64,000 bases of DNA from Bacteroidota bacterium (GCA_020161535.1 JAIUNW010000004.1:1-64000), one strand, 5' to 3'; counted from the stretch's first letter, positions 53,778 through 62,685 are shown. Numbers and translations: made by a program. Notes: generated by a model from the sequence alone, not told the origin.

Positions 53778-53785
53778 TAATTTTG
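53778..53785 (+). promoter_or_regulatory. -7 element of the GH25 gene (predicted leaderless)
   Basis: TAATTTTG, 7 nt before ATG 53793. The nearest TTG (53750-53752) is 25 nt upstream, slightly beyond the usual spacing. Confidence 0.5.
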
Positions 53786-53792
53786 GGCCCTG

Positions 53793-54563
53793 ATGGCGAA
53801 AAAGAATAGGCGCACCCTGCCTGGCCCCAAATCCCTGTTGGCTGTATTGGTGGTCATCATCCTTGGCGTAGGCGGCTGGTTTTGGTATAAATCCACCCTG
53901 CCCGATTTTGAGCGATATGATGCATTTGGCATTGATATTCCAACCGATTTTTCTATTCATGGTATTGATGTTTCGAAGTACCAGCAACGAATCAACTGGG
54001 AAGCTGTACAACAAATGGAAGTGGAAGGGGTTCGCATTGGCTTTGTTTTCATCAAGGCCACCGAAGGACTGGGCAATATGGACGCTTATTTCAAACGCAA
54101 CTGGGAGAAATCGGGCGAAGCGGGATTGCCCCGCGGCGCATATCATTTTTTTCTTGCTCCCAAGAGTGGCGCCGACCAGGCCGAAAATTTTATCAAGCGG
54201 GTGGATCTGCAGTCGGGCGACCTGCCGCCGGTATTGGATGTGGAGCAGGCCTATGGGGTAAGTGGCGACAAACTGCGTGCAGAAGTGAAATCCTTTCTCG
54301 ACCGGCTTGAAACCCACTATGGTGTGCGACCGATCATTTATACCAATGTCGATTTCTACAATCGTTACCTGAAAGACTATTTTGATGAATATCCCTTGTG
54401 GGTGGCGCATTACCTGCGTAAAGACCGTCCGCGGATTGCCCGCAACTGGGCTTTCTGGCAGCACAGCGAAAGCGGCTCAGTAAACGGCATCAGCACCCGG
54501 GTGGATTTCAATGTATTCAACGGCGATTCGTCTGATTTCCGCGACCTGTTGATCAACCATTAG
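53793..54563 (+). CDS. GH25 lysozyme-like muramidase, membrane anchored
   Basis: 256 residues. A basic N-terminus and one membrane segment (about 14-32) anchor it; the GH25 barrel occupies 54-250. Catalytic acids are visible: Asp59 in GIDVSKYQ, and Asp149-x-Glu151 in VLDVEQ; IKATEG and PRGAYHFF are family hallmarks. GH25 cleaves the beta-1,4 bond of peptidoglycan between MurNAc and GlcNAc. Single gene with its own predicted leaderless promoter; convergent with the next gene. Confidence 0.92.
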   Translation: MAKKNRRTLPGPKSLLAVLVVIILGVGGWFWYKSTLPDFERYDAFGIDIPTDFSIHGIDVSKYQQRINWEAVQQMEVEGVRIGFVFIKATEGLGNMDAYFKRNWEKSGEAGLPRGAYHFFLAPKSGADQAENFIKRVDLQSGDLPPVLDVEQAYGVSGDKLRAEVKSFLDRLETHYGVRPIIYTNVDFYNRYLKDYFDEYPLWVAHYLRKDRPRIARNWAFWQHSESGSVNGISTRVDFNVFNGDSSDFRDLLINH

Positions 54564-54570
54564 CAACTGA

Positions 54571-56148
54571 TCACCCGTTAGCCGTGCTCAGTTTGCGGCG
54601 GCCTCTTTGTTGCAAATATTTTTCGTGGATGACCTGACTCATCGGCTTCTCATACACTTTGCTTTCAACCCACGAGATGATATCGAGATAAGCAAAGGCC
54701 CGAGTTTCAAAGCGACTGCTTTCCAGGTGTTTGATCTTCTGTAAAAACTTCTCCAGCTCCGGCTTCATTTGGCGGGTAGACGTGCCGAAAGAATGGCGGA
54801 TGAATTTGAACATTTCTTCTTCCACCACGGTCAGGTTTTTCATCTTCGCCATAAAGCGGTATACCGACTTGATGAGGGATTCGATGATTTCATCGTTGCC
54901 CAGTTCATAGTGGGCCAGCATGTGCATGAGCCGCGCATAACATTGCAGGTCGATGCGCAGATCGGCCGAGGTGTCGTAGATGATCTTTTGCAGGTAGTCG
55001 ATACAGGTATTGTAATCGCCACTACCAAAATAGAGGGTGGCGAATTTGTAATTGAAGACCACGATGCGGTGCGGATCAACATACACGGCATATTCTTCGA
55101 GCTTGGAAGCAATGATGTTCACCAGCCCCAGGCCTTCTTTGAACGTGCCGGTCATCAGGTGCCAGTTTAAGCGGGCACTATTGATATAGATATCGGTGTG
55201 GATGCGAAAATTATCGTGCTGTGCGGCGATATCGGTTTCGGCAAAGTCCTGGAAGGTCTTCAGGGTTTTTTCAAACTGCCTGAAATTGCGGAGATCGAAA
55301 TGCGCATTTAATAAATTGTGCAGGCCCTTGATATAGTGGCCGATCTCCACTTTTTTCATCACTTCGTTGCCGTCGAATATGTCCACCCATTTCTGGGCAT
55401 AGCGATAATACATCAGGAAATCCTGGCGAATGAATGCGTACCAGGTATAACTCTGGTAGAGGTAGAGGCGTTCGTAGAAATCGGTCAGCTCAAAAGCATC
55501 GTGCGGCAGCAGTTCGTAAAAAAACTCTTTGATGCCTTCTTCGTCTTTTTCATTGCGCGCATGGCCGTTTTTCACGTACCAGCCATAGAGCCGGAGGGCC
55601 ATATTCGACAAACGGGTTACCCGTTCAATATGTTCGCTGATTTCCATGGCTTCCTGGGTAAGCCGTTCGGTCTTTTCCTGGATGGTACGGGTAATGTGCA
55701 GGGTTTCTATCTTCTTTTCCAGCGAGATCACCTGGGCCAGGTAATTGAACTTACCGTTCGATTTGGCCAGTTCACGGGCCCTTTCGAGAATTTTCAGTGC
55801 CTGGTGCTTCAAGCCTTTGTGGTAAAGAATGCGGGCATTGTCGAGTTGCTCAGAAAGCTGTAATTCAAGGGTATCGGTGCTTTTCAGGTCGCGCAAACTG
55901 GCCAGTACCTGCTTGTATAAATGTGTTTTGAGGTTATTGAGCTGCGGCTTTTGAATGGAAGGCAGTTTCTTCAGCACGATCTTCTCGTCGTAATCGTCCA
56001 GCTTATCAATGGCATCGAACAAAGCGACCACTTTTAGGTCTTCTTTGGCCGAACTTCTTTTGATATAGAGCTTGAAATGTCGCTTTTCTGACTTCTGTAA
56101 CGATTTAATTAACTGAAATAAAGCATCCGCAGATCTTTTGGACATCAT
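54571..56148 (-). CDS. Conserved helical (TPR-like) cytoplasmic protein, unknown function
   Basis: 525 residues, no signal peptide or membrane segment. The N-terminal 60 residues are basic and helical (FQLIKSLQKSEKRHFKLYIKR). The rest is alpha-helical with repeated pairs of helices and aromatic positions that suggest divergent TPR/SEL1-type repeats (for example ARILYHKGLKHQALKILERA, FATLYFGSGDYNTCIDYLQK). No catalytic motif is seen. Proteins of this shape occur in Bacteroidota next to housekeeping genes; a scaffold role is a guess. Promoter-like TACCTTTG lies 43 nt upstream of the ATG. Confidence 0.6.
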   Translation of the reverse strand: MMSKRSADALFQLIKSLQKSEKRHFKLYIKRSSAKEDLKVVALFDAIDKLDDYDEKIVLKKLPSIQKPQLNNLKTHLYKQVLASLRDLKSTDTLELQLSEQLDNARILYHKGLKHQALKILERARELAKSNGKFNYLAQVISLEKKIETLHITRTIQEKTERLTQEAMEISEHIERVTRLSNMALRLYGWYVKNGHARNEKDEEGIKEFFYELLPHDAFELTDFYERLYLYQSYTWYAFIRQDFLMYYRYAQKWVDIFDGNEVMKKVEIGHYIKGLHNLLNAHFDLRNFRQFEKTLKTFQDFAETDIAAQHDNFRIHTDIYINSARLNWHLMTGTFKEGLGLVNIIASKLEEYAVYVDPHRIVVFNYKFATLYFGSGDYNTCIDYLQKIIYDTSADLRIDLQCYARLMHMLAHYELGNDEIIESLIKSVYRFMAKMKNLTVVEEEMFKFIRHSFGTSTRQMKPELEKFLQKIKHLESSRFETRAFAYLDIISWVESKVYEKPMSQVIHEKYLQQRGRRKLSTANG

Positions 56149-56191
56149 GTGGTTTTTATCCGGAAACCCTTGCTGGATAAGGGTTTAATGG

Positions 56192-56199
56192 CAAAGGTA
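56192..56199 (-). promoter_or_regulatory. -7 element before the TPR-like gene
   Basis: TACCTTTG on the minus strand, 43 nt before ATG 56148. A TTG 26 nt upstream of it is slightly too far for the consensus. Confidence 0.4.
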
Positions 56200-56216
56200 T
56201 CCGTTTTGGAGTAATT

Positions 56217-56249
56217 AAAAACGGTCAAATATGATTTGACCGTTTTTTT
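56217..56249. terminator. Bidirectional 14-bp terminator hairpin
   Basis: A perfect 14-bp stem AAAAACGGTCAAAT/ATTTGACCGTTTTT (56217-56230 with 56234-56247) with a 3-nt loop and T runs on both strands. No annotated gene ends here; it separates the TPR-like gene promoter from the candidate RNA region. Confidence 0.85.
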
Positions 56250-56266
56250 ACCGCGTTATAATTTTA
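56236..56266 (+). promoter_or_regulatory. Candidate promoter of a small RNA or leader
   Basis: TTG at 56236-56238, 20-nt spacer, TAATTTTA at 56259-56266 (one change from consensus). It faces the stretch ending at the terminator 56407-56442. Confidence 0.4.
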
Positions 56267-56272
56267 CATCAG

Positions 56273-56442
56273 CGTTCAACGATAAAGCATACAGCAAGCA
56301 ATCGTTAAGAGGCAAAGAATCGAAGAGGTCTAGAAACTGAACGTAAAACCCGTAAAAGGGTTCGGCAAAGCGTTAAGATTTTTTTTATATGGCAAGCAAT
56401 CGTTAGAGGTCGACTGTGTCTACAGTGGACCTTCCTTTTTTT
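56273..56442 (+). ncRNA. Candidate structured RNA of about 170 nt (small RNA or regulatory leader)
   Basis: No coding frame is present. Two copies of GCAAGCAATCGTTA(A)GAGG occur at 56294-56312 and 56392-56409; AACGAT at 56278-56283 can pair with ATCGTT of either copy, so alternative folds are possible. A small AACCC/GGGTT hairpin lies between. The region ends in an 11-bp terminator hairpin (one mismatch) with a T run. It matches no RNA family I can recall. It could be a free small RNA or a leader of the small basic protein at 56597. Confidence 0.35.
56407..56442 (+). terminator. Terminator ending the candidate RNA
   Basis: Stem AGGTCGACTGT/ACAGTGGACCT (56407-56417 with 56422-56432) with one mismatch, 4-nt loop, then TCCTTTTTTT. 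Confidence 0.7.
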
Positions 56443-56596
56443 GTAGACGGCTGTGAAGATAATTGTTTGTTATTCAATTAGCCAAATTCTTTCATAATTT
56501 TTTAACATCTTTTCTTTAGGGGCCTAAAGCGCTGGTCTTTAACAACTTCCCTTTTATTCCCCAACGAATTATAGTTATCTTTCAAAAAAGAGCAGT
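56443..56596. other. AT-rich spacer before the small basic protein
   Basis: No gene is seen. TATCTTTC at 56576-56583 resembles a -7 element 13 nt before ATG 56597, but no TTG is properly spaced. Confidence 0.35.
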
Positions 56597-56752
56597 ATGT
56601 CCCTCCTGAATAACAACAAGAATAGCAAAGACAAAAAGAAGAATGCGCCCACCAACAAGCCCGGTGCGGCCGGTAACCTGAAAGGCAAGGCCAATACCAA
56701 GGCGGCGACAAGACAAACCAAACTTACCGGAGGCTCCCAACGCGGGTCTTGA
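56597..56752 (+). CDS. Small basic Lys/Asn/Gly-rich protein (51 residues)
   Basis: ATG 56597 to TGA 56750-56752. The product begins MSLLNNNKNSKDKKKNAP and ends TKLTGGSQRGS; it has about 12 Lys/Arg and few hydrophobic residues, so it is probably disordered and may bind nucleic acid. Coding character is supported by the even, low-complexity but non-repetitive composition and by a -7-like sequence in front. Its last 29 nt overlap the 3' end of the minus-strand TspO-like gene. It is similar in style to short basic proteins of other Bacteroidota, but no family name can be given. Confidence 0.55.
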   Translation: MSLLNNNKNSKDKKKNAPTNKPGAAGNLKGKANTKAATRQTKLTGGSQRGS

Positions 56753-57581
56753 TTTTCCGCATAACACTGGTTTGCCTGATCGCGCTGACCAGCGCACCCA
56801 CCAGCAGTACCACTGCGCAATAGAGTGCCATATCGCCCACCGCAACTGCGGTTAGTTCCTGCTTTTCATGAATGCCGTAAAATGCCCAAACCAGCACCAG
56901 GGCAAAAGCCGATTGCCGGTACGCGGCCAGCATGACCAAGCCCAGTACGGCCGCCGTGATGATCATGGTCTTAGCCCAGGTTTCAGGGGCGAGTGCAGCG
57001 CCGGTCCAGTTCACCGACACCAGGTAAGCACTGATATTGGCGATGGTTGCCACGCTGATCCAGCCCAGGTACACAGTGAACGGCATTCTTAATAAAAAAG
57101 CATCTGTGCCGGTCAGGTTATTTCGAAACGGCAGTAATCGTTGGAAAATAAGCGACAAACAAACCAGCAAACAAAGCATGATTACCACCGATAAGCCGAT
57201 CTGCAGATGATGCCAAGCCAGGATCCAACCGGCGTTCAACACACAACTGATGGCAAATAATACCCGCACCCGGCGCAGGGCATCGCTTGGTTTGATCCGC
57301 GGCCTCAACTGAAAGGCGTTCACCAGACTGGTGATGCTGAAAAGTGTAAGTAATAGGTAAATCAATCCCCAGATGGCAAAGATGAATCCCGCTGGCACAA
57401 ACAGGTTCGGATAGCGATCACTTACCTGGGCTGTGGTTAATCCATTGATTGGTAATGCATTAGCCTGCCAATTTACAAAAATAACAAAGCCGAATAACAA
57501 GAAGCCAATGATGGCCCAGGTTTTATCGGCGGCGCTATTGGTGGCGGGTGTGGCGATATCGATTTCTGGTTGATTAGGCAT
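56724..57581 (-). CDS. TspO/MBR-related tryptophan-rich membrane protein
   Basis: 285 residues, about eight hydrophobic segments. The stretch YPNLFVPAGFIFAIWGLIYLLL at about residues 58-79 is characteristic of this Bacteroidota family, which is named tryptophan-rich sensory protein by relation to TspO. Conserved Trp residues recur (FVNWQANALP, FVLNAGWILAWHH-like VLNAGWILAWHHLQIG, MPFTVYLGWISVATIANISAYLV). Ligand and role are unknown; TspO relatives bind porphyrins. An antisense overlap of 29 nt with the small basic gene occurs at its 3' end. Confidence 0.75.
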   Translation of the reverse strand: MPNQPEIDIATPATNSAADKTWAIIGFLLFGFVIFVNWQANALPINGLTTAQVSDRYPNLFVPAGFIFAIWGLIYLLLTLFSITSLVNAFQLRPRIKPSDALRRVRVLFAISCVLNAGWILAWHHLQIGLSVVIMLCLLVCLSLIFQRLLPFRNNLTGTDAFLLRMPFTVYLGWISVATIANISAYLVSVNWTGAALAPETWAKTMIITAAVLGLVMLAAYRQSAFALVLVWAFYGIHEKQELTAVAVGDMALYCAVVLLVGALVSAIRQTSVMRKIKTRVGSLR

Positions 57582-57750
57582 ATATGTTGGTCAAGTGAAG
57601 GATGAATAGGGCAAGTGTAAGCCAAATTTTTTTGGTGCGGGTATACCGCCGTTAAGGCTTACTTAAAAATTTGTACCAGTTGTGGCAGGCGTAAGCCCGA
57701 AGAACAGGGCGGCTTAATATTTAGGCGTTTAGATTGTGTATTTTGCGGCT

Positions 57751-60093
57751 ATGGTAGATTATTTACAGGGATTGAATGAACAGCAGAAAGACGCAGTATT
57801 GCATAAGGATGGACCGATCATGATCGTAGCCGGAGCCGGCAGTGGAAAAACAAAAGTACTCACCACCCGTATCGCGCACCTAATGGCCAAGCATGAAGTA
57901 GATGCGTTCAATATACTCGCACTTACTTTCACCAACAAGGCCGCCCACGAAATGAAGGAGCGAATCGAAAAGATCCTGGGCAATTCGGAAGCGCGCAGTT
58001 TATATGTAGGCACTTTTCACAGCGTTTTTGCGCGGATCCTGCGGGGCGAAGCCCATCGCCTGGGCTACCCGAGTTCGTTTACCATTTACGATACCGACGA
58101 TGCAAAAGGCGTAATCAAAACTGTGATCAACGAACTGCATCTCGACGATAAATTATACAAACCCAATGTGGTGTACAACCGCATTTCCAGCGCTAAAAAT
58201 GCCCTGGTAACCCCTGCCGAGTACGCACAGGATTATTATATCCAGCAAGAAGATGCGCGCGCCAACCGACCCGCCATCGCACAGGTTTATGATGCGTATG
58301 CAAAACGCTGTTTTAAAAATGGTGCAATGGATTTTGATGACCTCCTTATCAAAATGTATGAATTGCTGAAACATTTTCCCGAGGCCCTGCACAAATTCCA
58401 GCACAAGTTCAAATACATACTCATCGACGAGTACCAGGATACCAACCCGGCCCAGTACGAAATCATCAAATTGCTGGGAGCGGCCCACGAAAATGTATGT
58501 GTGGTAGGCGATGATGCGCAGAGCATTTATTCCTTTCGCGGCGCTACCATTCAAAATATCCTGCAGTTCCAGAAAGACTATGAAGATGTGAAAGTGATCA
58601 AGCTGGAACAGAACTACCGCAGCACCCAAAACATCCTGAAGGTAGCCAATGAAGTCATCAGCAATAATAAGAACCAGATACCCAAAGAACTGTGGACGGA
58701 AAACAGTGAGGGCGAAAAGATCCGGCTGATTCGCACCCTCTCCGACAACGAGGAGGGAAAATTTGTGGCCGATACCATCCAGGAACAGAAATTGCGAAAT
58801 CATTTCTCCAATCGTGATTTCGCTATTCTGTATCGCACCAATGCCCAAAGCCGGGCCTTTGAAGAAAGCCTGCGTCGCATGGGCATTGCGTATACCATGT
58901 ATGGAGGCGTATCCTTTTATGCGCGCAAAGAGATCAAAGATTTTGTTGCCTACCTGCGGGTGATAGTGAATACGCGCGATGAAGAAGCGTTGAAGCGAAT
59001 CATCAACTATCCCGTTCGTGGCATCGGCAAAACAACCATCGATAAATTATTACTGGTCGCCAATACCCAAAATATCTCGATGTGGGAAGTGCTGGAGCAG
59101 GCCGGTCGCGCGGGTATCAAAGCCGGCACCTTGGAAGCGATCGACAATTTCGTGACCTTCATCAAGAGTTGCCAGGCCATGCTGCAGGCGAAGAATGCTT
59201 ATGAAGTAGCATTTCATGTGGGCAAACAAACCAACCTGGTCAAAGAACTCTTCAACGATAAAACGACCGAAGGATTGCAGCGTTACGAAAACGTGCAGGA
59301 ATTGTTGAACAGCATCAAAGAGTTTACAGAAACCCCGAGTAACGACGAAGGGGAAGTGGGCGATAAAGGCTTGGGTGCCTACCTGCAACAGATTACGTTG
59401 TTAACCGACGCCGATGAAAAAGACCCCCATGCCGATACGGTGAAACTGATGACCATACACGCGGCCAAGGGGCTCGAGTTTCCGGTGGTATTTGCCGCGG
59501 GACTCGAAGAAATGCTTTTCCCCAATGCCATGAGCATTAATACCCGCGAAGAATTGGAAGAAGAGCGGCGATTGTTTTATGTGGTGATCACCCGTGCCAA
59601 GAAAAAACTGTGGATCAGTTACGCCAATACCCGGTATAAGTTTGGCCAGTTGGTGCAGAATGAACCGAGTCGTTTTATCCAGGAAATTCCGCAGGAATAC
59701 CTTGATAAAAGTTTCGCCGGTGGCGGATTGCGTAACCAGGGCGCTTCTTTCAGCCAGGGCTCGGCCTTCGATCGGATGCGGGGTTTCGGCGCGGCCGAAC
59801 AGGCCGAGAAAATGTATGGTGCCCCACCATCGCGCCGCAAAGACGCGGCACCGGCCTATCTTCCGCCAAAAACAGCACCGAAAATAGTGGAGCACAAACC
59901 CGCCGCTGATTTTGTGCCCAGCGATACCAGCAACCTGCAGGCAGGTCAAAAAGTGGAGCACCAGAAATTTGGCTTCGGCACGGTGAGCAAAATGGAAGGA
60001 AGCAGCCACAATCCGGTGGCAACGGTCTTGTTTGAGCAAAATGGCGAGAAAAAAATTATGTTGAATTATGCAAAGCTCCGTATCGTTGAATAA
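57751..60093 (+). CDS. UvrD/PcrA-type ATP-dependent DNA helicase
   Basis: 780 residues from ATG 57751. Superfamily 1A motifs are in order: Q-motif LNEQQKDAV, Walker A AGAGSGKT at about residues 29-36, motif II DEYQDTN, motif III GDDAQSIYSFRGA, motif IV EQNYRST, motif V TIHAAKGLEFPVVF, motif VI VVITRAKKKL. The C-terminal tail (about 700-780) ends in the conserved PcrA/UvrD KVEHQKFGFGTV...NGEKKIMLNYAKL motif that contacts RNA polymerase. It unwinds DNA in repair and replication restart. Only 1 nt separates its stop from the next ATG. Confidence 0.94.
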   Translation: MVDYLQGLNEQQKDAVLHKDGPIMIVAGAGSGKTKVLTTRIAHLMAKHEVDAFNILALTFTNKAAHEMKERIEKILGNSEARSLYVGTFHSVFARILRGEAHRLGYPSSFTIYDTDDAKGVIKTVINELHLDDKLYKPNVVYNRISSAKNALVTPAEYAQDYYIQQEDARANRPAIAQVYDAYAKRCFKNGAMDFDDLLIKMYELLKHFPEALHKFQHKFKYILIDEYQDTNPAQYEIIKLLGAAHENVCVVGDDAQSIYSFRGATIQNILQFQKDYEDVKVIKLEQNYRSTQNILKVANEVISNNKNQIPKELWTENSEGEKIRLIRTLSDNEEGKFVADTIQEQKLRNHFSNRDFAILYRTNAQSRAFEESLRRMGIAYTMYGGVSFYARKEIKDFVAYLRVIVNTRDEEALKRIINYPVRGIGKTTIDKLLLVANTQNISMWEVLEQAGRAGIKAGTLEAIDNFVTFIKSCQAMLQAKNAYEVAFHVGKQTNLVKELFNDKTTEGLQRYENVQELLNSIKEFTETPSNDEGEVGDKGLGAYLQQITLLTDADEKDPHADTVKLMTIHAAKGLEFPVVFAAGLEEMLFPNAMSINTREELEEERRLFYVVITRAKKKLWISYANTRYKFGQLVQNEPSRFIQEIPQEYLDKSFAGGGLRNQGASFSQGSAFDRMRGFGAAEQAEKMYGAPPSRRKDAAPAYLPPKTAPKIVEHKPAADFVPSDTSNLQAGQKVEHQKFGFGTVSKMEGSSHNPVATVLFEQNGEKKIMLNYAKLRIVE

Positions 60094-60094
60094 T

Positions 60095-62245
60095 ATGATC
60101 AGGGTAGTAGCGGTTGTGGTTGGTCTCTTTGTTTGGCCGGTGTTGAGCCTGGCCCAGTCGAATGCGCGCGAAGCCAACCTGCTACTTGATGCCGAGCAGA
60201 TGCAGTATAAAAAATTCCTCGAAACAAGTACCATCGATCCCGTTTACAAATCGCAATTAGAGCGATTTGCGTCAACGGTTACCGATAGTTTGCAGGCCGC
60301 TTTCAACAACAAGCCCGGCGCTTCAGATTCGTCGATCTTGTATATACTAAATGCCAATCGCTATTTTCTGCAAACCATTCGTGCCTCGCTTGACTTTAAC
60401 CAGTTTCAATTGTTTGAGTTACCGGTGGTGCTGGCTGATTTTCCGGAGGTAGCCGATGCCGTTTTTGAAAACAAGAACCCGGTGCAAATCGTAGCCGGCT
60501 GGGGTGTGAACCGCACCCAGTTGGTGGCCGATGTATTCAGGCAATATCCAGCCGGAAAAACATTTCAGCAATTGGCTGATATCAGGCGCGTGGCAGTGAA
60601 TGCAAATAATATTCTTCCCTTCCTGGAACGACGAGCTGATTTTCCATTTGTTGATACGGCACTGACCTTTGTTGCCGAACGCAATCCCATGGCCCTGGTT
60701 GATTACCTCGGTGTTAAAAACAATCGCATCACCGATTCTTTAAAGGCATCGGAACGACCGGTGTTGAAACAACTCGTATCGCTGGCGGGTGATCGAAATG
60801 CGGCTGAAATTGCGCCATTTGCTGCCGAGATAGCGGCCGGCCGGCTCACGCGCGATTCTGTATTGAGTTTACGCATCAATGATGTGCCTGCGTACTACCA
60901 GCAGTTGGTGAATACGATCCAGGCCAACCGGCACGATCGACTGGCTGGCGGCCCAACCGGTATGTTGCCTGCCTTGCGTACAGCCCTGCACCAAAAAGGC
61001 GTGATCTTTTTTGTCAACCACATCAACGAATTGCACGAAGCCAAAGACGAACTACGGTTCGCCAGCCTGAATCGCCTGCGGCCCATCGATCTCTATTACT
61101 TGTTGGTGGCCGATGAAGATGAATTGTATACTTCCAGTTTTTTGGGCATTTATTACCGGTTGAAAGATTCCTTGCCCTATGGTCATTCAGATCAACTGAT
61201 GACCATGGTACAGTACGACCAGTTCAGGAAATTTCTCCGCGCCTGTTCGCACTACAATGTATTGAGCGATTATTTGGGTAGCATGCCCGATGAATCGCGC
61301 TGGAACCTGCTGAAAGATTTTGTGTCGAATATTGATGCCAACCGGGCCAGCGGACTGGAAGATGCGATGGATGTGGCCGATGCATTTATCGGATTGGCGA
61401 ATGAGCCGATATACCGAAGCATGGTCGGCGGACTCATTGACAAAAACCTCAACCGCTGCCGCGCCGCCAATTCATTTTATGGCGTTCGTTTGTATGGTAT
61501 TTTGAAAGAAGTGTTCCTGATGGTAACCGATCCCGTGGCGCAACAATCGATCTTCAAAAAATTGGGGAATTATGAATTGTTGTCGGTCGATTCCATTCGC
61601 GATAAAGACAATATTGTTAACCAATTGGTATTGTTCTATGGCGATGATGATGGGAAATCATCTTACCAAAGTTTTATGAGCCTGTTTAAAAACAAGACCG
61701 ACTGGTCGGTGCTGCAGCAACCGCAGTGGACGGAAATCAGTTCACTCACCGCTGTTCAACCGGTTCGCATTTATGCCAACCAGCCCCTGGACCATGGCAC
61801 GAGGCAGGATGAAATGGCGCAGAAAGCCTTGTTGGCTTATTTGAATGGCGCGCAGATTAAACCAGGCGTGATTGTACATCGCGGGCACAGCTATCACCTG
61901 CCTACCACCCTTGAATACCTGCAACCCTATATGAAACTGGCAATTTTGGGTTCTTGCGGCGGGTATAAAAACCTGTTGACCGTTGCGGGTAAGAGTCCGA
62001 CGGCCCAGATCATCGCCACCAAACAGGTTGGTTCAAAAGCCATCAATGATCCCTTATTGCAGCAGATCATCAGTCGCATCAGTCGCAAGGAAGATATCCG
62101 CTGGCCCGATTTCTGGACACAGATGGCAACCGAATTTAGCGCAAATGCAACTACCCAGGGATTGTGGGCAGAATATGTACCGCCCTATCGCAACCTGAGT
62201 TTGTTCGTGGCGCGGTTATACAATATGGACGATGCGTCGTTTTAG
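60095..62245 (+). CDS. Large secreted protein with a candidate caspase-like His/Cys dyad, coupled to uvrD
   Basis: 716 residues from ATG 60095, giving a signal peptide (MIRVVAVVVGLFVWPVLSLAQ). Residues 25-560 are mostly helical with no recognised domain. The C-terminal part has VIVHRGHSYHLPTT (His595 and His598) and, 23 residues on, LAILGSCGGYKNL (Cys621). A His-Gly followed by a Cys after a hydrophobic strand is the pattern of clan CD (caspase/gingipain/CHAT) folds, so a protease-like domain is possible. I do not recognise the full-length family. The start directly behind uvrD (ATG 1 nt after the stop) indicates co-translation of a cytoplasmic helicase with an exported protein. Confidence 0.65.
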   Translation: MIRVVAVVVGLFVWPVLSLAQSNAREANLLLDAEQMQYKKFLETSTIDPVYKSQLERFASTVTDSLQAAFNNKPGASDSSILYILNANRYFLQTIRASLDFNQFQLFELPVVLADFPEVADAVFENKNPVQIVAGWGVNRTQLVADVFRQYPAGKTFQQLADIRRVAVNANNILPFLERRADFPFVDTALTFVAERNPMALVDYLGVKNNRITDSLKASERPVLKQLVSLAGDRNAAEIAPFAAEIAAGRLTRDSVLSLRINDVPAYYQQLVNTIQANRHDRLAGGPTGMLPALRTALHQKGVIFFVNHINELHEAKDELRFASLNRLRPIDLYYLLVADEDELYTSSFLGIYYRLKDSLPYGHSDQLMTMVQYDQFRKFLRACSHYNVLSDYLGSMPDESRWNLLKDFVSNIDANRASGLEDAMDVADAFIGLANEPIYRSMVGGLIDKNLNRCRAANSFYGVRLYGILKEVFLMVTDPVAQQSIFKKLGNYELLSVDSIRDKDNIVNQLVLFYGDDDGKSSYQSFMSLFKNKTDWSVLQQPQWTEISSLTAVQPVRIYANQPLDHGTRQDEMAQKALLAYLNGAQIKPGVIVHRGHSYHLPTTLEYLQPYMKLAILGSCGGYKNLLTVAGKSPTAQIIATKQVGSKAINDPLLQQIISRISRKEDIRWPDFWTQMATEFSANATTQGLWAEYVPPYRNLSLFVARLYNMDDASF

Positions 62246-62325
62246 GGTAGGTGGTTTATGCCTGCGATGTTCAAGCCTCGGCAATACCTCCTAAAGCAGA
62301 ACTTTTTGCAGGGGCAAACTTTTGG

Positions 62326-62685
62326 TTATTTTTTAGACAGTGCTTCTTTTAACGCGCCAACGACCGCTTTGCTATTGCCGATGAAGATTTGGTCGCCAAC
62401 GATGGCAACCGGTCTTTTCAGGAAAGTATATTCATCGAGAATCAATTGGCGATAGTCTTTTTCGGTGAGTTGTTTGTCTTTCAGGCCCATCGATGTATAC
62501 TTGAGTGCCCGTCGGCTGAACAGCGCTTCGTAGCTGCCCGCCAGTTTCTTCATGGCATCGAGTTGTGCAGGGGTGATCTTTTCCGTTTTGATGTCTTGCA
62601 GGTCAGCTTTTTTTTCGACCGCCTTTACTTCTTTCAGGATTTGTTGGGTAGTATCGCAGGTAGACAAGTGATAGATCTTTTTCAT
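62326..62685 (-). CDS. ArsC/Spx-family thioredoxin-fold protein
   Basis: 119 residues from ATG 62685 (a start at 62712 lies upstream of the -7 element). The fold of ArsC-like proteins is seen: KKIYHLSTCDTTQQIL with Cys10, TPAQLDAMKKLAG, and FLKRPVAIVGDQIFIG, where Lys-Arg-Pro is the conserved cis-Pro segment. Cys10 is in STCDTT rather than the NPxCSTSR pattern of true arsenate reductases, so redox or regulatory function is as likely as arsenate reduction. Confidence 0.75.
   Translation of the reverse strand: MKKIYHLSTCDTTQQILKEVKAVEKKADLQDIKTEKITPAQLDAMKKLAGSYEALFSRRALKYTSMGLKDKQLTEKDYRQLILDEYTFLKRPVAIVGDQIFIGNSKAVVGALKEALSKK

Noticed and set aside
57739..57745. TATTTTG directly before the uvrD start, and similar heptamers before the HD gene, the SurA-like gene and the histidine kinase
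   Set aside because: One base shorter than TAnnTTTG; too weak to list as promoters without start-site data.
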